This document shows, piece after piece, positions 35,511 to 44,911 of a stretch of DNA of 64,000 bases. Source of the stretch: Megamonas sp. UBA1796 (lineage in GTDB: Bacteria > Bacillota > Negativicutes > Selenomonadales > Selenomonadaceae); contig DCFU01000046.1 in assembly GCA_002319795.1 (NCBI GenBank), positions 1-64,000 on the forward strand, in the 5' to 3' direction. Position 1 is the stretch's first letter. The number at the start of each line of letters is the position of its first letter. The notes beneath the pieces were generated by a model that searched no databases, was not told the DNA's origin, and saw nothing but the letters and a program-made list of their open reading frames with translations. Made by a program: the position numbers and the translations under genes.

Positions 35511-37241
35511 TCAAGCTTTCACTTTATTGAATTGAATACTGTAAAGATTGCTGTAAAGACCGCCCAGCGATAAAAGCTCCTGATGCGTTCCCTGTTCCTT
35601 CACATGACCATTTTCAATGACAAAAATACAATCTGCATTGAATATCGTTGACAAACGATGTGCTATAACAAAAGAGGTTCGGCCTACCATAAGCTTGTCC
35701 AGAGCTGCTTGTACGATTTTTTCACTTTCCGTATCAAGAGCAGAAGTTGCCTCATCCAGGATCAGCACACGCGGATCCTTTAGAATTGCCCGTGCTATCG
35801 CAATTCGCTGACGCTGTCCACCAGAAAGATTCATCCCACGCTCACCGATTGCCGTAGCATAACCATACGGCAGTTCCATAATAAACTCATGCGCATTGGC
35901 TGATTTCGCCGCTGCGACTACCTCTTCATCTGTTGCATCGAGCCGCCCATAACGAATATTTTCCATAATGGCCGTACTAAAAAGATTGGTTTCCTGCGGC
36001 ACGATGCCAATCTGCTCACGCAAAGAACGCAACGTTACATCCCTGATATCAACACCATCAATCTTTATGCTCCCTGAAGTAACATCATAAAAACGGGGAA
36101 TAAGATTTGCTATCGTTGATTTTCCCGCACCACTCGGCCCCACAAAAGCAATCATCTGTCCTGGTTTTGCCTCAAGCGTTACATTCTCCAAAGCAGAAAC
36201 TCCTTTGCTATATTCAAAGCTCACCGCCTCAAATGCTACGTGCCCAGCAATTTGTGGCAAGGGTACAGCATCCTCCTTATCACGGATAGGCTCCTCAAGG
36301 TCCAGTACCTCAAATACACGTTCTGCTGCCGCCATAGCCTTTTGAATATTCGCATAGACACGGCTAAGACGTTTTACTGGATTTGCCAGATTTACTGCAT
36401 ATGTGAGGAATGCAACTAAAGAACCTGCCGTCATAACCCCGTTGACAACCTCATAACCGCCAAACCAGACAATAACGGTAACCCCCAACGCGGCTAAAAA
36501 CTCCACCGTCGGCGTAAGCAGGCTTGAGAGTTGTACATTCTTCATAGCCGCCTGGAAATTGAGTTCGTTCTGTTCCTTGAAACGTGCAATCTCATAATCC
36601 TCACGCGTAAAGGATTTCACAACACGTATAGCAGATATGCTCTCCTGCAAAAAAGCCGTAATATCGGCCAATCTTTCCTGGATGACAGTACCCGCAGACT
36701 TTAGCTTGCGGCCAAAGACCTTCATAGCCTGTGCTATGATAGGAATCGTAAACAACGTCAACAGACTCAGCTTCCAGTCAAGATAAAGCATCAGAGCTAT
36801 CGAGCCGATGAGTATAGCGCCTTCCGTCACAAGTTCTATTAGATTATCAACCAACGCAGACTGCAAGGCTCCCACATCATTTGTAATAAAACTCATAGTT
36901 TCGCCTGTCTGGTGCTGGTCATAATACGCAAGCGGCATACGCTGAAACTTGCGATAAATCACATCACGTACATCTATAATAACACGTTGGCCGATAAAAG
37001 ACACGAGATATGCCTGCCCATAATAAAATATACCACGGAAAAAAAACACCACAACAATCCCGATAGCAATGATATTCAACATTGACATATTCTTATCAGC
37101 AAGGACCTTATCAATCATATCTTTAATGATCCAAGGCACGTAAAGATTTGCCGCAGCCGCCAATATGATGCATATAACAGCGACGCCCAGGCGCTTCAGG
37201 TACGGTCTCATATAAGCAAGCAAACGCTTGTAGCTCTTCAT
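35511..37241 (-). CDS. msbA: Lipid A/lipid flippase MsbA
   Basis: The 576-residue half-size ABC exporter flips lipid A core across the inner membrane. Six membrane helices (about 15-310) precede a nucleotide-binding domain with Walker A GPSGAGKST, signature LSGGQRQR and Walker B VLILDEATSALD. The start at 37241 shares one base with the lpxB stop (TAATG) and has AAAAAGG upstream; the longer frame to 37352 runs inside lpxB and is rejected. Its place between lpxB and waaA-lpxK supports the lipid A role over that of a general drug exporter. Confidence 0.9.
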   Translation of the reverse strand: MKSYKRLLAYMRPYLKRLGVAVICIILAAAANLYVPWIIKDMIDKVLADKNMSMLNIIAIGIVVVFFFRGIFYYGQAYLVSFIGQRVIIDVRDVIYRKFQRMPLAYYDQHQTGETMSFITNDVGALQSALVDNLIELVTEGAILIGSIALMLYLDWKLSLLTLFTIPIIAQAMKVFGRKLKSAGTVIQERLADITAFLQESISAIRVVKSFTREDYEIARFKEQNELNFQAAMKNVQLSSLLTPTVEFLAALGVTVIVWFGGYEVVNGVMTAGSLVAFLTYAVNLANPVKRLSRVYANIQKAMAAAERVFEVLDLEEPIRDKEDAVPLPQIAGHVAFEAVSFEYSKGVSALENVTLEAKPGQMIAFVGPSGAGKSTIANLIPRFYDVTSGSIKIDGVDIRDVTLRSLREQIGIVPQETNLFSTAIMENIRYGRLDATDEEVVAAAKSANAHEFIMELPYGYATAIGERGMNLSGGQRQRIAIARAILKDPRVLILDEATSALDTESEKIVQAALDKLMVGRTSFVIAHRLSTIFNADCIFVIENGHVKEQGTHQELLSLGGLYSNLYSIQFNKVKA

Positions 37242-38413
37242 TATCCTTTTTCCCCCGATGCCCTTCTCAATTTTTCGCAGCTGCGCTTTGCAGCCGCGAG
37301 AATACATTGTGCTACACGCCCTGCAGCATCTGGTGGCCCAAGCTTCTCGCATGCCAAGGCCAGTTCCGCTTTCACATCAGCAGCATGAGCTTCATCTTGG
37401 TAGAATCGGCGTGCCTCCTGTAAAATATTCGGCACATTAACCTCATCCTGCAAAAGTTCAGGCTGTATACATCGGTCAGCCAAAATATTCGGCAGGCTAA
37501 AATGCTCCACATGTACCAGCAGCCGTCCAATAAAACATGTAATCCCTGACATACGGTACAGCACGATACTTGGCAATCCCATAAGTGCTGCCTCCAGCAC
37601 TACCGTTCCTGAAGCAGCCAAGGCAAATTGGGCAAGCCCCATCAAATCATAGGCAGCGTCTGAGGTAAGCCGCACCGGCACCTTCGCCACCTGTGCCATA
37701 TGCTCTATAATAGAAGCATCCAGGCCTGGAGCTACAGGCAAAAAAAATACAGCCTGCGGCAATTCCGCCAAAATACTGCGAGCAGCCTCCAGCATCACGG
37801 GCAGCAGCAGACTTATCTCCTGCCTGCGGCTGCCGGGCAGTAATAATATGGGATACATACCATCCGTTATCCTAAAATATTGCCGTGCCTGTTCCTGCGC
37901 CATAGTTGCCTTGACACTATCGACAAGCGGATTCCCGACAAAGGAAATATTCGCACCAGCCTGCTCATATACCTTTATATCAAACGGAAAAATCGTTACA
38001 ATCTCATCTGCAAGAGTCGCACAGGTTTTTGCCCTGCCCTTGCGCCAGGCCCAGGCAGAAGGAGGTATATACGAAAACACGGATACGCCCATTTTCTTTG
38101 CATATCCTGCCAGGCGCCAATTAAAGTCTGGATAATCGATAAGTACCAATAAATCTGGTTTTTCTGCCCGCATAAAGGCTACAAGTTTGTCACGCAAGCG
38201 AAACATCCGCCGCAAATTTAAAAGGACTTCCCAAAATCCCATGACACTATAGTCACGAAAATCCTCACAAAGCCTCACACCAGCAGCTGCCATTCCGGGA
38301 CCACCAAATCCAATGAGCTCAACATCCGGTGCTGCACTGTACAAGGCCTTTGCAAGACACGCACCGTGCAAATCTCCCGAGGCTTCACCGGCAGAAAACA
38401 TAATCTTATACAT
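37241..38413 (-). CDS. lpxB: Lipid A disaccharide synthase LpxB
   Basis: The 390-residue GT-B glycosyltransferase joins lipid X to UDP-2,3-diacylglucosamine. The start MYKIMFSAGEASGDLHG, GPGMAAAGV, YSVMGFWEVL, SAWAWRKGR and the LLPGSRRQEI donor site are the family hallmarks. Its stop codon overlaps the msbA start by one base. It lies 89 bases after lpxI. Confidence 0.97.
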   Translation of the reverse strand: MYKIMFSAGEASGDLHGACLAKALYSAAPDVELIGFGGPGMAAAGVRLCEDFRDYSVMGFWEVLLNLRRMFRLRDKLVAFMRAEKPDLLVLIDYPDFNWRLAGYAKKMGVSVFSYIPPSAWAWRKGRAKTCATLADEIVTIFPFDIKVYEQAGANISFVGNPLVDSVKATMAQEQARQYFRITDGMYPILLLPGSRRQEISLLLPVMLEAARSILAELPQAVFFLPVAPGLDASIIEHMAQVAKVPVRLTSDAAYDLMGLAQFALAASGTVVLEAALMGLPSIVLYRMSGITCFIGRLLVHVEHFSLPNILADRCIQPELLQDEVNVPNILQEARRFYQDEAHAADVKAELALACEKLGPPDAAGRVAQCILAAAKRSCEKLRRASGEKG

Positions 38414-38502
38414 CTTTCTCCCGCCCTTCCACCTTTGTACGCAGAAAAAGACGCGAGGATACTATTTTTTTCAGCAGTATCCGCCGCGCCTTATAAATTT
38501 TA

Positions 38503-39309
38503 TTACATAGCCGCAATCGTTATGCCATTCGCCTCTGCCAGAGCAATGACCTTTTCCTTCTCTACGAGCAGCGTTCTGCCTGCCTCAATTGCAAGGGCCG
38601 TTGCACCAACTGCCACCATAGTCTCTATTGTCGCCAATCCTACCGTCGGCACATCGAAACGTAAATCCTGTTCTGGTTTCGCAACCTTTGCCACAACCGC
38701 TCCAGTCCGGGCAAGCGCACCACCGCGCCTGATACAAGCATCAGTTCCTTCAATTGCCTCCAGCGCCATAACCGCCATATTCTTCACGACAGCTGTCTGT
38801 CCAACATCCAGACGTCCGATTTCTCTGGCCATTTTAAAACCAAACATCATATCGCGTTTCTCTTCTTCCGTCGGCTCACGTTTCGTAAGCGTCCCACGCT
38901 GTGGCATAAGCTTACGCAGAAGCGATGTCTGATCAAAAGCCTGCATCCCTGCTTTGGCAAGTTCATGCACAAAAGCCAGCATCAACGTATCATCCTTGCG
39001 GTCTGGCAGCGAAGCGAGAAGTTGCAGCATACATGCATCCGGTTGTTCATGCTGCCCACTGAATAAGATTTCCTTCGTTACCTTGCCAAGCATGGTAACC
39101 TTGGTAATGCCATTCTGCTTAAAATATTCTATGATTTTGCCTAAATGCGCAATACTGATAGTTTCATAACCTGTTGTACATTCCCTGAGTTCCGGTGCAA
39201 CGTCCGGCAGCAACGCTACCGCATAAATTTCATACCCCATTACCCGGGCAGCCATTGCACATTCCACTGGCAATCTGCCAATTCCGGCAAGCAGTCCAAC
39301 CTTCTCCAT
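38503..39309 (-). CDS. lpxI: UDP-2,3-diacylglucosamine pyrophosphatase LpxI
   Basis: LpxI cleaves UDP-2,3-diacylglucosamine to lipid X, doing the step done by LpxH in E. coli by a different mechanism. The 268-residue protein starts KVGLLAGIGRLP and has the DUF1009 C-terminal part with FDVPTVGLATIETM and GGRTLLVEKE-like ending. The start at 39309 is chosen for its GGAGG site; 14 extra residues upstream are not conserved. No lpxH gene is in the window. Confidence 0.95.
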   Translation of the reverse strand: MEKVGLLAGIGRLPVECAMAARVMGYEIYAVALLPDVAPELRECTTGYETISIAHLGKIIEYFKQNGITKVTMLGKVTKEILFSGQHEQPDACMLQLLASLPDRKDDTLMLAFVHELAKAGMQAFDQTSLLRKLMPQRGTLTKREPTEEEKRDMMFGFKMAREIGRLDVGQTAVVKNMAVMALEAIEGTDACIRRGGALARTGAVVAKVAKPEQDLRFDVPTVGLATIETMVAVGATALAIEAGRTLLVEKEKVIALAEANGITIAAM

Positions 39310-39377
39310 TTTCAACCTCCAAAAGCATCTATCATTAATATGGGCGGCCACGCAAGGCCGCCCGTAATTACCTGAAA

Positions 39378-40193
39378 TCAGGATTCACTTTCACGACGTT
39401 CACGGCAAATACCACGCTCCGCATTACGCAGGAAACGCAGAAAATGTTCTACTTCATCGCAGGAATCTACCTCCTGCTCAATCATTGAAATAGCCTGCGG
39501 CAAACTGAGTCCTGAACGATACAAAAGCTTGTATGCCTTCTTTATATTACGGCGCGACTCTATAGGAATCCCCGCCCGAGAAATCCCCACACTATTAAGC
39601 CCGACAACTTTAGCGGGATGCCCATCGACAATCGTATACGGCACAACATCCTGCACGATTTTCGAAGCTCCGCCAATCATTGCATTGCGTCCGATCTTTA
39701 CAAACTGATGCACCCCGGTAATGCCTCCGATGACGGCCCTGTCTTCCACAACCGCATGACCAGCCAGCATCGCAGCATTTGACATAATGACATTATTTCC
39801 CACAACACAGTTATGTGCCACATGCGTATAAGCCATAAGCAGACAATCATTCCCTATGCGTGTTTCCTCACCCTCGCCAGTAGCACGATGCACTGTCGCT
39901 GACTCACGGATACGCGTACGATCACCAATAAAAACATAGCTTTTCTCACCAGCAAACTTTAAGTCCTGCGGCTCTTCACCAATCGAAGCTCCCTGATATA
40001 TTTTGCAATTTTTTCCTATACTTGTCCATCCTGTAATGACAACATGTGGTCCTATCTTTGTTCCCTCACCGATCTGAACATTCTCTCCAATTACCGAATA
40101 AGGTCCAATCTCAACATCCTTAGCAATGCGCGCCCCCGGATAAATGACAGCGGTTTCATGTATATACGCGACAACCCGGTTGTCTGCCCTCAT
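39378..40193 (-). CDS. lpxA: UDP-N-acetylglucosamine acyltransferase LpxA
   Basis: LpxA starts lipid A synthesis by acylating UDP-GlcNAc at O-3. The 271-residue protein has hexapeptide repeats of a left-handed beta helix from about residue 10, the catalytic histidine region LLMAYTHVAHNCVVG, the GVHQFVKIGRNAMIGG segment and a C-terminal helical domain. The ATG at 40193 follows AAAGGAG with 9 bases spacing. The 166 bases between this start and fabZ hold no gene and no clear promoter. Confidence 0.97.
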   Translation of the reverse strand: MRADNRVVAYIHETAVIYPGARIAKDVEIGPYSVIGENVQIGEGTKIGPHVVITGWTSIGKNCKIYQGASIGEEPQDLKFAGEKSYVFIGDRTRIRESATVHRATGEGEETRIGNDCLLMAYTHVAHNCVVGNNVIMSNAAMLAGHAVVEDRAVIGGITGVHQFVKIGRNAMIGGASKIVQDVVPYTIVDGHPAKVVGLNSVGISRAGIPIESRRNIKKAYKLLYRSGLSLPQAISMIEQEVDSCDEVEHFLRFLRNAERGICRERRESES

Positions 40194-40359
40194 CTGCTCC
40201 AACTCCTTTAGTCTGCCTGTACGACTTTCATTTTGGCTTTCTTATATTTATATAATCCCCTCCAGGCTTGATTTTTAGTAACGTATTTAATGCCAAATTC
40301 AGCCGTATTCAGGAAATACTAAAGTATATCTTCATTTTTCTTTACGTTATAACATAAAA

Positions 40360-40800
40360 TCATAAATTTTCTTGTTTTTTTAATGCAAAAACAAAATCAC
40401 CCTGTGCAGCAAACTGTTCATCAACAAAAGCCTCTGCATGCAGTCTGCCAAAATCCCCCCGTACGCGTATGAGCTCAGCTTTCATTACGAGCTGATCACC
40501 CGGCACAACCAATCGCTTAAATTTCACATTGTCCATTCCACCAAAGAGTGCAATCTTGCCGCGGTTCTCCTCCGGATATAACATGGCAATCCCACCAACC
40601 TGGGCCATAGCTTCAAGAATAAGTACTCCCGGCATAATTGGATTCCCCGGGAAATGACCGCGGAAACAAGGCTCCATCATCGTAATATTTTTAATTCCCA
40701 CTGCGGACTTGTACGGCACAATATCGATGATCCGATCTACAAGCAACATAGGTGGACGGTGTGGCAGTATTTTTTGAATTTCAGTTATATCCAAAATCAT
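40360..40800 (-). CDS. fabZ: 3-hydroxyacyl-ACP dehydratase FabZ
   Basis: The 146-residue hot-dog-fold enzyme dehydrates 3-hydroxyacyl-ACP in fatty acid synthesis and so competes with LpxA and LpxD for the same substrate. The active-site stretch HFPGNPIMPGVLILEAMAQ, with its catalytic histidine and glutamate, is intact. It lies between lpxC and lpxA, the usual order where these genes cluster. Confidence 0.97.
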   Translation of the reverse strand: MILDITEIQKILPHRPPMLLVDRIIDIVPYKSAVGIKNITMMEPCFRGHFPGNPIMPGVLILEAMAQVGGIAMLYPEENRGKIALFGGMDNVKFKRLVVPGDQLVMKAELIRVRGDFGRLHAEAFVDEQFAAQGDFVFALKKQENL

Positions 40801-40842
40801 ATGTTTTCCTTCTTCCTTAAAGTAATCATCTTATTCTCCGAC

Positions 40843-41670
40843 TTATCTCTGAAAAGCCGCTGTAATTTTCCTGGCAAGCTTTGTATTGAGCTCATGCCCT
40901 GATTTTACCGCAATGACATGTCCACGTATCAATCCTGTAAGCCTCAAGTCCCCAATGATATCCAACATCTTATGGCGTACCAGTTCATCTTCATAACGCA
41001 GTTTATTAAGCCAACCGTTATCATTATAAATAATGACATTTTCCATTGTTCCTCCCAGACCAAGTCCCATCTGGCGCAATGCCTCAATCTCAGCTTCATA
41101 TGCAATCGTCCGCGCTGGCGCCAGTTCCCTGCGATAGGTCTCGGCATCAATCGAAAAATCCTCGTATTGTATACCGATAAGCTTATGTGGATTCAGCGAA
41201 GTAAAGCTCACACGGAAACCATCATAAGGCAGGACCATCACAAATCGTTCACCATCATCAATACGATACACCTGATCGATGACGATTTCCTGCCGTTCCT
41301 TTGCCAACTCAACTATACCCGCATCCTGAAGCAATTCAAAAAATATAAGTGAACTACCATCTCCTACAGGCGGCTCTTCCGCATTCATCTCAACAAAGCA
41401 ATTGTCAATACGCAGTGCATGTAAAGCAGACAGCAGATGCTCTATCGTAAATACCCGGACACCATGCTCCTCGATTGTCGTCGCCCGTATCGTCGAAGTA
41501 ACATTCGCTGAAATGGCCGCCACTTTCGGAAGTTCTTCCAAGTCTGTCCGTATGAACACGATACCCGTATCCGCAGGAGCCGGCTTCAAACGCATATGGA
41601 CTTCCAGCCCTGAATGCAGGCCGACCCCGGTATACGATGTCTCGGACGCAATTGTAGTTTGGTACTGCAT
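40843..41670 (-). CDS. lpxC: UDP-3-O-acyl-N-acetylglucosamine deacetylase LpxC
   Basis: LpxC is the zinc amidase of the committed step of lipid A synthesis. The 275-residue protein has GVGLHSG near the start, the zinc histidine in IEHLLSALHALRIDN, the active-site NAEEPPVGDGSS and the second metal site HKMLDIIGDLRL, with a late conserved histidine in IRGHVIAVKSGHELN. The start at 41670 follows AGGAGG; the frame upstream is not conserved. It has its own promoter. Confidence 0.97.
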   Translation of the reverse strand: MQYQTTIASETSYTGVGLHSGLEVHMRLKPAPADTGIVFIRTDLEELPKVAAISANVTSTIRATTIEEHGVRVFTIEHLLSALHALRIDNCFVEMNAEEPPVGDGSSLIFFELLQDAGIVELAKERQEIVIDQVYRIDDGERFVMVLPYDGFRVSFTSLNPHKLIGIQYEDFSIDAETYRRELAPARTIAYEAEIEALRQMGLGLGGTMENVIIYNDNGWLNKLRYEDELVRHKMLDIIGDLRLTGLIRGHVIAVKSGHELNTKLARKITAAFQR

Positions 41671-41705
41671 GAAATAAACTCCTCCTGACTTCAATACCTC
41701 TGTCT

Positions 41706-41734
41706 ATTGTACAAAACATTCTCTGTTCCTGCAA
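41706..41734 (-). promoter_or_regulatory. Promoter of the lpxC operon
   Basis: TTGCAG (41729-41734) and TACAAT (41706-41711) are spaced by 17 bases, 35 bases upstream of lpxC and just after a terminator. Confidence 0.65.
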
Positions 41735-41772
41735 GTTTTTTTGCCGCATCAGATAACCTGCCACTTACCCAT

Positions 41773-41803
41773 AAAAAAAAGCTGCCGCTCTACGCGTACA
41801 GCC
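41773..41803 (-). terminator. Rho-independent terminator after the second lpxL gene
   Basis: GCTG and CAGC, with internal CGC/GCG pairing, form a hairpin followed by eight T residues on the minus strand, about 20 bases after the acyltransferase stop. Confidence 0.8.
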
Positions 41804-41821
41804 TTTTATCCCTAACCATAT

Positions 41822-42679
41822 TCAACGCACCGATTTCCAGCGGTCATGCAGCCAAAACCACTCCTCCGGATATGCACGGATATGTTCTTCAATGATTTGA
41901 TTGAGTCTCTGTGTCGCATGCATAATATCCGCATGCTTATCCTGTGTCTGCTCCACAAATAGCGGCGCATGGATGATGAGCCTATGTCTGCCATCCTGCA
42001 AACGCGTAATAAAAACCGGAAAAATCGGTGCCTTACGGAATCTCGCAAGCGATGCAGGCCCCGGGACACAATTTGTAGGCCGCCCGAAAAAATCAAGTAT
42101 AATACCATCATGACGATTCGTATCCTGATCCATGATAAGCCCGATGAACCAGCCCTTCCCCAACAGCTGAAACATTTCCCGCACACCAGTCTTATAAGTC
42201 ACATGCATGCCTACAAGGCGTCGATATTCATTGATAAAGCGATCCATGCCGGCTTCTTTCTGTTTCATGGCTACTCCCACAATCGGAAATCCTGCCATCG
42301 CAAGTGCTCCGCCCATAAGCTCCCAATTGCCGCTATGGGCGGTTGCAATGACAGCTCCATGTCCCAGAGCTATCGCTTTTTCCAAGTTCTCCCTGCCTTC
42401 GATTTCCACATAAGTATGCATACATTTCTTAAGGACAGGAAACCGCAACACCTCGAAAAGCATCGGTCCAAAACGCACCCAACTGGCTTTTGCTATGCGC
42501 TCTGCCTCATTCTTACATACCTTTAGACAAAACATGATATTTTCTTCCGCCATTTTCTTGCGGCGCCCGGGCACAAAAGGCCAGGTAACCCATCCCAACA
42601 GTTCTCCTATAGTATCGCAGAGTCTTCCCGGCAAACAGCAGCAAAATCGGCTGAACCAAAGAGCCAGATAATATGACAT
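41822..42679 (-). CDS. Lipid A biosynthesis acyltransferase (LpxL/LpxM family), copy 2
   Basis: The 285-residue protein is a second member of the late lipid A acyltransferases. The HX4(D/E) motif HSGNWE, a GLIMDQDTN segment, the FFGRPTNCVPGPASLA stretch and a WFWLHDRW end match the family. It lies 11 bases after a YjbH-like gene and before a terminator, outside the main lpxC-kdsC run. Having two such genes suggests hexa-acylated lipid A; which chain each adds is not clear. Confidence 0.92.
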   Translation of the reverse strand: MSYYLALWFSRFCCCLPGRLCDTIGELLGWVTWPFVPGRRKKMAEENIMFCLKVCKNEAERIAKASWVRFGPMLFEVLRFPVLKKCMHTYVEIEGRENLEKAIALGHGAVIATAHSGNWELMGGALAMAGFPIVGVAMKQKEAGMDRFINEYRRLVGMHVTYKTGVREMFQLLGKGWFIGLIMDQDTNRHDGIILDFFGRPTNCVPGPASLARFRKAPIFPVFITRLQDGRHRLIIHAPLFVEQTQDKHADIMHATQRLNQIIEEHIRAYPEEWFWLHDRWKSVR

Positions 42680-42690
42680 AACTTGTCACC

Positions 42691-43311
42691 TCAATAAAAA
42701 TTATAACTTAAACCGGCAAAATGCCTATGCCCGTCTATCCCAAAAACGAATTTTGCTCCATGCAGCAGCGACAATCGCAATCCATACGACGCATGCCCAT
42801 CAACATGCTCAGCGAATGCAGCCATGTCCGGAAAAACTCCCGGCTGCACACGAGGCATAAGCCGCATTTCCAATGCAGCGAATCCCCCTTGGAAACGTCC
42901 ATTCCCTGCACCTGCATGTATACGAAAACCGTAGGGCAGCGTTTTGCTTGCAACCACATAAAACGAGCGCCGCCTCTCTGCTGAAATATCTTCAGCTCCC
43001 ACGGCGATTCCAGGCACAAAGACTCCCTCCTGTTGAAGTGAATACTTAACGCCTGTTTCGACAGCACGATGTTCTCCATGCTGCTGCCAATCTCCCAAAT
43101 TGATTTCCAAACAATTTGTAACAGGAACACCAACGGATATACCATGCAGACCGGCCTCTTCATTCCAGCCGATATGAAACTGTCCCTGCCGCAGCATATC
43201 AGCTGAGGGCGTCATAAGATTGCCCGTCTCCCCACCCACAGAGGGTGCTGCCTGAACACTGCCTGACAAAAAAAGAAGAACTGCTCCCGAAATCAGACAA
43301 AATCGTCTCAT
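42691..43311 (-). CDS. Secreted YjbH-like protein, probable small outer-membrane barrel
   Basis: This 206-residue protein has a signal peptide (about 1-22, cut near VQAAPS) and then GNLMTPSADMLRQGQFHIGW, resembling the start of YjbH-type outer-membrane proteins. The rest alternates polar and hydrophobic residues in beta-strand style and ends in a tyrosine-rich strand (HFAGLSYNFY), as expected for outer-membrane insertion. The start at 43311 follows AGGAGAG. It lies 15 bases after the terminator hairpin of the lpxD run, so its transcription must rely on read-through or a promoter I cannot see. Confidence 0.6.
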   Translation of the reverse strand: MRRFCLISGAVLLFLSGSVQAAPSVGGETGNLMTPSADMLRQGQFHIGWNEEAGLHGISVGVPVTNCLEINLGDWQQHGEHRAVETGVKYSLQQEGVFVPGIAVGAEDISAERRRSFYVVASKTLPYGFRIHAGAGNGRFQGGFAALEMRLMPRVQPGVFPDMAAFAEHVDGHASYGLRLSLLHGAKFVFGIDGHRHFAGLSYNFY

Positions 43312-43326
43312 AGGCACTCTCCTGTG

Positions 43327-43366
43327 AAAAAAGGGCTGTTGCACATAGGCCTGTGCAACAGCTCTT
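43327..43366 (-). terminator. Rho-independent terminator after lpxD
   Basis: An 11-bp perfect stem (GCTGTTGCACA with TGTGCAACAGC) with a 6-base loop is followed by CCCTTTTTT on the minus strand, 2 bases after the lpxD stop. It is one of the strongest terminators in the window. Confidence 0.92.
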
Positions 43367-43368
43367 TA

Positions 43369-44391
43369 CTATTTTCTTCCTTCATATTGCTCAAGCTTTT
43401 TTTCAAGCTGCCGTATACGTCTGCTTAGCTCGGGCAAATGCTTCAGCACAGCCTCCATACGCAGCCATTCCTGATGTGGACGCGCCGGAAAACCTGCGTA
43501 AAACACTCCTTCCGGCGTATCATTCGTAAGACCGCTGCGTGCAGCGAATACAGAATGTCCACCTATATGGATATGTCCGACTGTACCGACCTGTCCGCCG
43601 AAGGTAACATTATCCCCGACAACCGTCGAGCCTGAAATGCCGGTTTGTGCCACGATGAGATTATGCGCTCCGACATGGCAGTTGTGTCCGATATGTACGA
43701 GATTATCTATTTTTGTCCCATGTCCGATGACGGTAGAACCTGTCGTTGCACGATCAATGCCTACATGCGCCCCAAGCTCCACATCATCCTCTAAAACAAC
43801 ATTACCAACCTGCGGTACTTTGGTATGTATGCCATCCTGTGTCGTAAAGCCAAAGCCATCGGCACCTACAACCGTCGAACTATGAATGATGACCCGCCTG
43901 CCCACCTGACAGCGTTCACGAACGGTAACATTCGAATACAAGATACTCGCCTCACCAATGATTGCATATTGCCCTACGTAGGTATGCGGATACAAGATAG
44001 CATGTGCCCCTATCTCCGCATAGTCATCAACCACAGCAAAGGGCATAAGCGTAACATGTTCCCCCAACTTGACATTCTTTCCTACATATGCCTGGCTGCT
44101 CACCCCTTCATGCATCTGCAAGGGAGGCGTAAAGAGCTCCAGCAGCTTCGCAAACGCCACACGCGGTTCTTGCACATAAATAGCAGGCAAGGGAAAATCA
44201 CTGACAGTATCGGGAAGCAGTACTGCCCCAGCAGAACATCCGGCTGCTTCCTCAATATGGGGATCAACAGCAAAGGTAAGGTCGTGCTTCCCTGCATCGA
44301 CAATATTCGTTGCACCGCTGATCTCGATAGATGAATCGCCTGCCACTCTGCCGCCCACAAGCTCGGCAATTTCCCGTAATGTTTTCTTCAT
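43369..44391 (-). CDS. lpxD: UDP-3-O-acylglucosamine N-acyltransferase LpxD
   Basis: LpxD adds the N-linked 3-hydroxyacyl chain in lipid A synthesis. The 340-residue protein has the N-terminal uridine-binding domain (about 1-100), a left-handed beta helix of hexapeptide repeats (about 105-300) with the catalytic region NLVHIGHNCHVGAHN, and a C-terminal helix that is predicted to be coiled. The ATG at 44391 is chosen because GAGGAAG lies 6 bases before it. It follows the Skp-like lipoprotein gene. Confidence 0.96.
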   Translation of the reverse strand: MKKTLREIAELVGGRVAGDSSIEISGATNIVDAGKHDLTFAVDPHIEEAAGCSAGAVLLPDTVSDFPLPAIYVQEPRVAFAKLLELFTPPLQMHEGVSSQAYVGKNVKLGEHVTLMPFAVVDDYAEIGAHAILYPHTYVGQYAIIGEASILYSNVTVRERCQVGRRVIIHSSTVVGADGFGFTTQDGIHTKVPQVGNVVLEDDVELGAHVGIDRATTGSTVIGHGTKIDNLVHIGHNCHVGAHNLIVAQTGISGSTVVGDNVTFGGQVGTVGHIHIGGHSVFAARSGLTNDTPEGVFYAGFPARPHQEWLRMEAVLKHLPELSRRIRQLEKKLEQYEGRK

Positions 44392-44431
44392 ATTCACTCT
44401 TCCTCATATACATGTATAGCCAACATATTTA

Positions 44432-44869
44432 TCATTGCAGTTTCTGTATGACCTCGTCCGTAATATCCGTGCCACCCTGGATAACGACCTTTTGGTCACC
44501 TTCGTTATCGACTACACTATCGAGTTTTTTGTTCTTACTTATTTCCTCTACAGCCACATCGACTTTCTGTTTGAGCTCGGCGGAATATTGCTGACGAACA
44601 GCAGAAATCTGCGTTTGTTGCTCTGTCTGCGCTTTCTTAAAATCGTCCTCTGACATCGTATCTTTTTGCTGCGAAAGATCTGCCGCCTGTTTTTGCAAGT
44701 CAGCCAGCTTTCCATTCCCCTCAGCTACCAAGGATTGCAGTTGGGGACTTTCCTTCATAATACGTTCTCCATCAAAATAACCAATATTGGCCTTTCCGCA
44801 GCCACTTACAAAAAGCATAACTGCAAAAATTCCCAGCAAAAGAAATATAACCCGTTTTTTCAAAATCAT
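44432..44869 (-). CDS. OmpH/Skp-family lipoprotein
   Basis: The 145-residue protein has a lipoprotein signal peptide ending in FVSGC (C24), and then an OmpH/Skp-like domain: NIGYFDGERIM strand, a long coiled hairpin (about 40-110) and a short C-terminal strand VVIQGGTDITDEV. Skp chaperones unfolded outer-membrane proteins in the periplasm. A lipid anchor would tie this copy to a membrane. It is the third of three tandem OmpH-like genes, directly before lpxD. Confidence 0.82.
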   Translation of the reverse strand: MILKKRVIFLLLGIFAVMLFVSGCGKANIGYFDGERIMKESPQLQSLVAEGNGKLADLQKQAADLSQQKDTMSEDDFKKAQTEQQTQISAVRQQYSAELKQKVDVAVEEISKNKKLDSVVDNEGDQKVVIQGGTDITDEVIQKLQ

Positions 44870-44911
44870 TCTGTTAACCTCTTCTTTCCGATATCTCCCC
44901 GGAACCTTTCC

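Noticed and set aside
37242..37352. MsbA start at 37352
   Set aside because: This would run 112 bases into lpxB; the ATG at 37241 has a good ribosome-binding site and matches the family start.
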